DNA of 64,000 nt from Philhelius pedissequus (taxonomy: Eukaryota; Arthropoda; Insecta; Diptera; Syrphidae). Location of the stretch: assembly GCA_910595825.1 (NCBI GenBank), contig OU343161.1:8723015-8787014 (forward strand). The letters are read 5' to 3'. Each line of letters starts with the position of its first letter. Position 1 is the first letter of the stretch. Positions 57,001 to 64,000 of the stretch are shown one piece after another. Both the position numbers and the translations under genes were made by a program. The notes below the pieces were generated by a model, which was given only the letters and a program-made list of their open reading frames with translations, was not told the origin of the DNA and made no database searches.

Positions 57001-57579
57001 CTTGGACTAAAGACAAAACCGGTTTTAGTCCAAAAATTGTTCATCCCTTGTGCAGGGTCATTTACCTCAAGTTGCCCCTGCTAAAAACCTAGTTCTACTT
57101 CAGGGCGAGTTGAGGGCGACCCTAGGTTTCAAAAAAACACAGAATTTGTTTATCAGGGTGACTTGAGGTTTTTGAAAAAAACGCTTTAGGTCACAACCTA
57201 GGGCGACTTCAAGGCTCAACGAACAAAACTATTAACTGTAATATAATGTGAAACCAACAGCTACTAATAATTCTGACATAAATGCAGTTGACTTGAAATG
57301 AAGAATGTTATTTCTCGACTAGCTTATCAGTAAAAATTCCCTTATATGGAGGAATTTTTGGCCAATCAGAGACCAGAAAATTGTTTTACTCGTCGCTAAG
57401 TAATATCCGCCCACCCTCACGTCTACTTTTATCATATCTTGATTTCTTGGTTTAGAATATACAAGCAATAACTTTTCCTAAGGGAACTAAAAACAACATT
57501 TTCATGCCAAATTTGAAAGATCGAGAATTCTGTCTCGTAGGTACTTTCTGATATACATATGTACCTACAGACTTTCATA

Positions 57580-57581
57580 CA

Positions 57582-57614
<33 letters not shown>
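57580..57614. repeat. (CATA)n microsatellite
   Basis: About eight CATA units in tandem. Confidence 0.9.
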
Positions 57615-57615
<1 letters not shown>

Positions 57616-57735
57616 AAAAAATTTAACTATTTCATATCTAAAAGTCAGTATAAGTCACCATCAAACATAAAATCTATTAAGCTGCATTAGAATAATGTCC
57701 CTATGCCTACCTACTCGAACATAGTTACGTAAAAT

Positions 57736-57749
57736 TAAAAAAAAAAACA
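57736..57749 (-). terminator. Pol III terminator of the tRNA
   Basis: On the minus strand a run of about eleven T begins within ten bases of the mature tRNA 3' end. Confidence 0.85.
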
Positions 57750-57753
57750 CCTT

Positions 57754-57825
57754 TAGCAGAACATGGTTTCGATCCACGGACCTCTGGGTTATGGGCCCAG
57801 CACGCTTCCACTGCGCCACTCTGCT
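57754..57825 (-). tRNA. Initiator tRNA-Met (CAT)
   Basis: The minus strand reads AGCAGAGTGGCGCAGTGGAA and folds as a 72-base cloverleaf without intron. The acceptor stem AGCAGA/TCTGCT has A1-U72. The anticodon stem CTGGG/CCCAG carries the three G:C pairs typical of initiators, with loop CCCATAA (anticodon at 57793-57791). The T-loop begins ATCGAAA (A instead of T54), another eukaryotic initiator mark. The pol III A box (TGGCGCAGTGG) and B-box region are internal. A long T run, the pol III terminator, follows the 3' end. It brings the first methionine to the ribosome. Compared with the fly sequence as I remember it, the T-stem has one compensated pair change. Confidence 0.97.
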
Positions 57826-57829
57826 TGAT

Positions 57830-58832
57830 AAATCCAATGTCAAAATGTGTATAAGCATTGTGGCGAACGCTGACAAATTATTTTGTTGAGTAATATTTTG
57901 ATTTGCCTCTTTTTGAATGCAAATTTAAAAACAACAAATGAAATTAATAAATTTAAACAAGACATATTTATTATATTTAATTGGTTTATTCTGTTTAAAT
58001 TAAATCATTATTTAGTTTTTCTTTAATTAGATGTTGATTCAAAGTCCTAACGTTCGACTTCTTTGAATCAACAAAAAAAAATACCTGTGTTTGTTGTGGA
58101 AATAAATTAATATTGAAGTTCATGACGCTTTAGTTACATATGAATGAATGTACAGACATGTTCATACATATCTGTTAATAATTTTTGCATTGTAATTTTA
58201 TTTTTATTGTTAACGCTTCATAGTTTAGATCGATTATTTAATTAATGTGTCAATTTTTATAATTACTACGATTAATAAATTAAACGTTACTTTTTATCAT
58301 TCGTATTTAAGTGCGTTTGTAATCTTCGACTTGGACTGTTTGCTTTTTTTTTTAAATATTCAGGTCGATTCTGGAACTCGCAATACTGGATTAACAAAAA
58401 AAAACTTACCATTGCGAAGCGAATCCAGTATTGTGAGTTCCTTAATCAGCATGATTACCATAATTTTTTTTTCTTTAATTAATTAAAATACATGGAATCA
58501 TTATGAATGTCAAGTTAGCAAAACAACATTCGCCGATCGGAAAGCAATTAGTGGGATAATTTGTTACTTATTAATTGATTATAGTTGTGACACTTTCAAT
58601 TTTGTTGTTGAATTTTGAACTTTTTTTTTTGTTTTTCATTTGATAACATGATTTCGACTTAGTAACGCTCCCCAATCAAAAGGGGGTTGAAACTTCTCAT
58701 ATAAAATTCTAATTTAGTCTTTTTTTTTCGAAATATACATTTTTGATTTTTGTAAATAAAAAGAAAAATATATTCATTTTTGATTTATGTATATCAAAAA
58801 AATTTAAACTATAGAAGGGCCTACTCTACAAA
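57830..58832. other. AT-rich flank of the tRNA gene, one hairpin
   Basis: A hairpin lies at 58373-58441. Otherwise only short frames and no recognisable gene. Confidence 0.45.
58373..58441. repeat. 20-bp-arm hairpin
   Basis: GGAACTCGCAATACTGGATT (58373-58392) pairs with 58422-58441 except for one G:T-type position; the loop is 29 bases. Confidence 0.85.
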
Positions 58833-59328
58833 AGGCGTTTTTCTTTTTTCGTTCAGAGCAGAGCACTGAACAGAGTTCGAACACATAAATTATGCACTGA
58901 ACTTGTTCCAAACAGAGCGAGCTCTGAACACTGATGTGTTTTTTAAACACACTTGAACCACAAAAATCAGGACACATTTTCAATTTAATCATAAAAAGCA
59001 ATATAACACAAAACCTACCTTTTTTTGTAGACTGATACACACCCAGATATAGAAAATCAACAAGCGATCACCTTCTTTCGCCAACTTATGTATCTAATTA
59101 TTTTTTTCTTCCTATTTTCCTTCTTGACACATGGCATTTTGTGCGTTCAGCAATTTATACTCACATGCTCAGTCAATTATCTTCGAGCACGTCGAGTGCG
59201 ATCTACACATGTTCAGAACGAAAATAGAAACACACATTTGGAGCTCTGCATGCTCTGAGTTAAAAAGAAACACAAACAAATTTTTTGACAACTGGGACCC
59301 TGTTCTGAACTAAAAAAGAAAAACGCCT
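58833..59328. mobile_element. MITE family B, full copy
   Basis: AGGCGTTTTTCTTTTTTCGT at 58833 and the complement of AGGCGTTTTTCTTTTTTAGT at 59328 are inverted tips. GTTCAGAGCAGAGC and AGTTCAGAACAG extend them. Partial copies are at 4428-4714 and 32103-32226. Short frames inside are not genes. No clear target duplication was read. Confidence 0.82.
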
Positions 59329-59442
59329 AAAGTAAGCTGTTACACCATTTTCTTTGTGCTGTATTCTCTATTTTGTGTATTATTTTTTATGATTTGTTCA
59401 CAGATGAGTATATGATTGGATTGGCTTAGAATGTAGTTAATA

Positions 59443-59726
59443 GGTTTGTTCATTGAGCCCTGAATTCGCCCTAAAGCATTTATTGAAAAACCTGAAGTCA
59501 CACTGATAAACAATTTCTGTGTTTTTTAAAACCTATGGTCGCCCTCAACTCGCGCTAAATAAACGTCAAAGTCACATGAGATCTGATTGCATTTATTAAT
59601 TTCATAATGGAAATGAAAGAATACTCAAATTAGTTTTTTGAGAACCGAAAAACCCAGGTTTTTTGACAACTCTTGGGGTTGCAAAAAAAACTAGGTCGAC
59701 CCTGCGTAAAGTTCAACAAACGAACC
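59443..59726. mobile_element. MITE family E, short copy
   Basis: GGTTTGTTCATTGAGCCCTG at 59443 and the complement of GGTTCGTTTGTTGAACTTTA at 59726, flanked by TA. The middle is deleted compared with the other copies. Confidence 0.85.
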
Positions 59727-59729
59727 TAA

Positions 59730-61114
59730 TGTAGTAAATCAAACAAATTGTAGCAGACCAGACGTAGTTTCAAATGCCATATCGTCTAAAATGTCATTTC
59801 ATTTTGAAGTTTGACCTCATTTTTTTGAATTCATTTTTATTTACCATTAACTTAAAGCTAGATAAAAATTCATAAAACTAGCCGACTTATCAATAACTTA
59901 TAACTAACTTACTGGCCCTTAACGGGCACTCTAAACTAAACTATATCTCTTAATCCTAATGTCTTTCGACCTAAAAAGTATATGAATCCATGCTTAATAT
60001 TTTAGTTTTTATTTTAACCAAGAAAACTTAAAAATACCTAAAACTACTTAAAGTTTGAACTCATATTAATTTATCAATAGCCCTGTTCTTTTGGTTAAGC
60101 TATCCGCAGGAAAGCAGGATTTTCCAAAAGAACGATCCGCAGCAGCCTGATTTTTTGTATCTTTAAGTTGGTATTACCGAACTTGTGTACAATAACTAAA
60201 TGCAAAAAATCTACAATTGATTTGTTTTTATTTCTTAAGATTAAATGCATTTAAGAATACTTAAACTTGAATTAAAAGATGCAAATAAAATGGAATATAT
60301 TATAAAGCAGTAAGAAATAACAAAAAGTTGAATTTTCTACATCTGTGTGTTCCAAAATGTTCATGTCTTATGTGTTTGACGTTTCTTTTCAATAAATCAG
60401 ATCTTGTGGTAATGAAAGGGTATGATTGCATTGCGTTTCCTTGCCAAAATGGTCGCATTCATCATTTAACTATTACTTCGTTTACATGCGACTTAAAATA
60501 AGAGAGGTTAACTAAAAATGAGTTATATGAAATATGGACAGACATCTCCTTTTTGGATCTCATAATTAGGGTAAATAGTTGTTGTGTTTTGGTAAAAATT
60601 ATTAACGTCGCAACAAAACAACACTGAAAAAAAGACAATTATGTTCACTTTTATATTCACTGGTTGGTCAACGGTCAACTCGACTCCGAATTCAAAATGA
60701 CGTAAGATCGTCAAAATCTGTTTTGGCACGAATTTTAGAGTCAAGGTAATTATCTACGACATCTATCAATAAAATCTGACATTTTCTGACTAGGCAATAC
60801 GTTATATTTTGAAATATTTAGAATGCATTTCTTGCCAAATATCGCCGAAAAGCTCTAAATCGTCACTCTTTTCCGCAGGTGATATTAAATCTGATAATTT
60901 CCAATTGTTGGTATAACCAAATTAAGATTTTTTAGAAGAAATGTTAATAATCTTCACAATCGAATTCGACAGTTTATGTCTTGCACGTGTTAGAAGTGCT
61001 CTATCGATAACATACACTTACGTGCTGCTAATGAGTGCTTATTTAATACTAAATAAAGGATATGCACTGACTTGCTCTTTAAATGCTTGCTGCTATTCAA
61101 ATCCAGAGCTTTGG
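59730..61114. other. AT-rich, no gene seen
   Basis: Short frames on both strands without family motifs. Confidence 0.4.
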
Positions 61115-61116
61115 TA

Positions 61117-61275
61117 GGGGGCGCTGCTCAAGTTTTAGTTATATATTTTTTTTAGGCAATTTGACAGCAGCTGACACAAAGCCACTCAAACATCTTTTAT
61201 TTAAGTATCTTTGAACTGGCAGTTTCGCACAAATAAGCTAGCTTTAACTTTTACTTAAATTGGAAGAACGCCCCC
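61117..61275. mobile_element. 159-bp MITE with GGGGGCG tips
   Basis: GGGGGCGCTGCTCAAG at 61117 and the complement of GGGGGCGTTCTTCCAA at 61275, flanked by TA (61115-61116, 61276-61277). AGTTTTAGTTA and AGTAAAAGTTA continue the pairing. Confidence 0.75.
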
Positions 61276-61277
61276 TA

Positions 61278-61910
61278 CCTATGCTTATTAATATGATTTA
61301 TAAAGCAACAAAAATTAATAAAACGTATTCTTGGCCCCGTTGTTGTATTAGTAATGTGTTTAAATTCTGATTTGCTGCCGATGTCATTTGGACAAAAGAA
61401 CAGCCCTACTTTTTATTTGACGTCTATGGAACAAGTTGAAGTTTTTATTGTAATAAAAGGAATACAAATACGAAACTATAACAGTTTTCTGGTTGTTTTC
61501 AAGTTTTTCTCGCACTTGTCTTTTGTGCACACATATAAGAAACAGACTTGGACAAGAAACATCCACAAAACTTGGTCACATTCAGTATTCTATATGTTGA
61601 AAATGAATGATAGAAATAAATGCGATGATTACTGAATGTATTTGGATTTGGAAAACAAGTTAAATTAAATATGGGACAAGAAAAAAAAATTGGGATACCC
61701 GTATTTCTCTACCTATGTCTATACATTTCTATTGGTCGGAAACGGGTTTCATTGAACTTGGGTTCTTATGGGTGAGGTTTTATACGTTAATGTAGCGGAC
61801 GTAGCAAATTGTAGTAAATAAAATGTGTAGTTTATTCCATTTACTACGCGGCGTAGTTTTTGACGTAGAAAATAGAATGTAGTTAATTCGGCCAACCCTG
61901 CTGTAGAGCA
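61278..61910. other. AT-rich, no gene seen
   Basis: The 93-codon plus frame at 61354-61635 has no recognisable motif. Confidence 0.4.
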
Positions 61911-61975
61911 GTGTTTTTCAAAGTGTGGCTTGCGACCCCTAGGTGGTCGCTAAGAAATACTCGAGTGGTCGTAAT
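61911..61975 (+). mobile_element. Single end of a hAT-type element
   Basis: CAGTGTTTTTCAAAGTGTGG followed by GCGACCCCTAGGTGGTCGC resembles the common hAT tip CAGxGxTTCTCAAA with its GACCxCTAGGxGGTC hairpin. The other end was not found downstream. Confidence 0.5.
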
Positions 61976-64000
61976 TAGATCTGAAATGAGCTCGTTATCA
62001 TAAAAGAGCATCTAAATCCTGATTTAATTCCATCTAATCTAAACATAGAAAATTCCCACTGCTTGTTCGCCACGTCTGTCATTGAAATGATTAAAAGAAT
62101 AGTGTTCAGGTGACTGCTTTGTGGGATACCAGATTTTCTAATGATTGAATCAAATACTGAAGATATAAATAAATCTTAAAATTTCCATTGTGCGAACTCA
62201 AAATCAAATCCAATGGCATTTCTTTGGTTCAATTTCACAACAACAACAAATTCCATGGCAATAACATCCATAGTATGGCTTTTACAAAATTTAAAATATA
62301 AGAAATAAATTCGACCGCACAACTTTAAATTTGGCTTATACATTTTAAAACAACAAACGGTTTTGAATTATAATTATAATAATTAAAAATTAATAGTGCT
62401 CCAGCTAATAAACAAGAATGCATTAAAAGTTGAATAACAAAATACGTCAGTCGGATGCCGTAAAAAATCGACCTACTAACCCTATTTTATTTCAATGTAT
62501 AATTTTGCTGACGAACGTAAATATATAAAAATATATTTATACAAATTTAAAATAAATAGATGAATTTTTAATACTGTAAATTATAATTAAATAACTTTGA
62601 ATAGTGTATGACATTTGCCAATAAAGAACTGCAACTAACTTATTAGAATAACTTTTTTAAACAAGATCAAATTATTTTAAATCGAAATGATCCCAACTAA
62701 AAAAAAAACTTCCATAAAAATCACAGGTTTAAATTACAAAAATTAGCATTTAAATATTACTTAACTTTATTTAATTGAACAAGTCCACTTTTGTGGGTCA
62801 ATTAATAACAAATTTCGGTTATGAATAAAAAGCTTTATTCATTAATCCATACAATGTTGGATTGTAGTTAAATAAAACATGAATTTGGCGAAAAAGTTCC
62901 AAACTTCTTTCACTTTCAGTAATAATTAATGACATACCAACTTTTGCATCTTTTTGTGTATGAATTACCTGTTTGCCTCTAATGTGTTATGTAATGTACC
63001 ACATACGATATAAAAACTTCCTGTTTTTTTTTTTGATTGCTCTAAAGGGTAAGTATTAGTTTTATTAAAAAAAGAAGTCAATGTATTTGAATGAACAACA
63101 AATTGAACCAAGTTTAATAGTATAAAAAGTCCTTAAAAGAGCAAGTATGGACTCATAAAAAAATTTAATATAGGAAAAAAAGAAGTCTACAGTTACAGTT
63201 ACACTCTTCGGTGAAAAGTTTTAGACGATTTAGTATGACGCTAAAGCATTTTTAATATGATACTAGGCGGAAATAATGATTTTGCTCGAACTGTCTTTTA
63301 ACTAATGATGTACGCATTCGAATGAAATAATCGATTCATCTGAAATCCAGCAAATGATTTACATTCATGATTCGAATGATTTCCATTCATCTCTCGAGTG
63401 ATGTCTCATATATGGGTCTTCTGAATTTCTACTTCACAATACTACTATTTAAGCGTAAGTGCAATGCAAGTGCAATATATAGAGGCAGGATCAAGAACAA
63501 GAGGTATTGGGATGTGTGAGTGACTACTCCAGTGTGGATTGTATGTATGTTTACGTGTAGGTTCGAATTGGAATTAAAGAATTTGTATGTATGTGTTTCT
63601 GTAGCATTGATCATTCGAATAAATTAGTTATAGTAATAGTAATTATCCGGTTCTCGAATACAGTTTGTTACATGTTGGTTGATAACGCGAGATACAGGTA
63701 GCTAATACCTAATGAAATTGGAATGATATGTGATGTACATATACATGTTTATTGAATGAAATTGAATGATATATAATAATGATATATTTATGCTTACTTA
63801 TATGTATTAAAATTAGAATATCTTAAAATTGGACTAAAAAATTATTTAGTTTTTAATGAATTAAAGTATTCTCTTTTATTATATTTTAAATAAATTTCAA
63901 GTATTTATTTTATTAGGAAAAGAAAAAATTATGTTCTTAAAGCTTAATAGACTTATTCATTAACGCATCGTAGCTAAAACATAAGACTGTGTTCTCTTCA
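61976..64000. other. AT-rich, no gene seen
   Basis: ATTCGAATGA-type motifs and complements recur at 63316-63390 and 63610 and may belong to a MITE, but no end pair was found. Otherwise only short frames. Confidence 0.35.

Larger units (their letters stand above)
52801..57355. repeat. Tandem triplication, 1513 + 1521 + 1521 bp
   Basis: Units are 52801-54313, 54314-55834 and 55835-57355. Unit 1 is 8 bases shorter in a T-rich run (53125-53175 against 54636-54690). Otherwise they look identical except for one base near 57250 (GTTAAAC to GTGAAAC). The junctions read TATATGGAGGAAG then TTTCAAAC. Each unit contains a family E MITE with two nested insertions. The 128-codon frame repeated in each unit lies within these MITEs and is not taken as a gene. 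Confidence 0.95.

Noticed and set aside
52801..57355. CRISPR-like array
   Set aside because: The repeats are 1.5 kb long without spacers, and the window is eukaryotic.
57661..57876. 71-codon minus-strand frame
   Set aside because: It is the initiator tRNA gene read as protein.
58804..59313. Open frames of 60-78 codons
   Set aside because: They lie inside MITE family B on both strands and vary between its copies.

Overview
This window looks like repeat-dense, AT-rich, intron-bearing insect nuclear DNA, most likely a higher fly. The initiator tRNA-Met, the R1/I/RTE-type LINE relics, the splice signals and the abundant TACCTACC and ACATACATATGTATGT simple motifs all fit Diptera. A tephritid-like fly is my guess, not a demonstration. 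I see no complete host protein-coding gene. The only intact host-type gene is an initiator tRNA-Met (57754-57825, minus).

Layout. 1-3660: frameshifted R1-clade LINE. 3900-4714: another LINE scrap and two MITEs. 6286-7458: a palindromic mini-element and a TIR element with motif arrays. 8490-10780: I-type LINE RNase H relic, an exon-like piece of cyclophilin-33, and a broken zeste/Myb-like transposon gene. 11480-13850: RTE-type LINE that has lost its YADD block. 17029-17664: hAT MITE with an 8-bp target duplication. 19634-21817: element with about 430-bp inverted ends around a degraded unfamiliar gene. 22761-28031: PIF/Harbinger transposon whose two convergent multi-exon genes both splice into intact frames; one intron carries a broken piece of host histone demethylase Kdm4. 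28056-29076: hAT relic. 29744-31012: MITE copies and a Ty3/Gypsy gag relic. 31-50 kb: MITEs of several families, one LINE tail (38622-39470) and a possible host promoter or first exon (about 42580-42985). 50559-51851: complete but mutated Tc1/mariner-type element. 52801-57355: three nearly identical 1.52-kb tandem units with nested MITEs. 57754-64000: the tRNA, more MITEs and AT-rich DNA.

The most interesting loci are the possibly autonomous Harbinger with the Kdm4 piece, the long-inverted-repeat element, and a palindrome of about 32 bp found twice, each time between 9-bp near-perfect direct repeats. All product calls come from reading translated sequence by eye; no database search was run.
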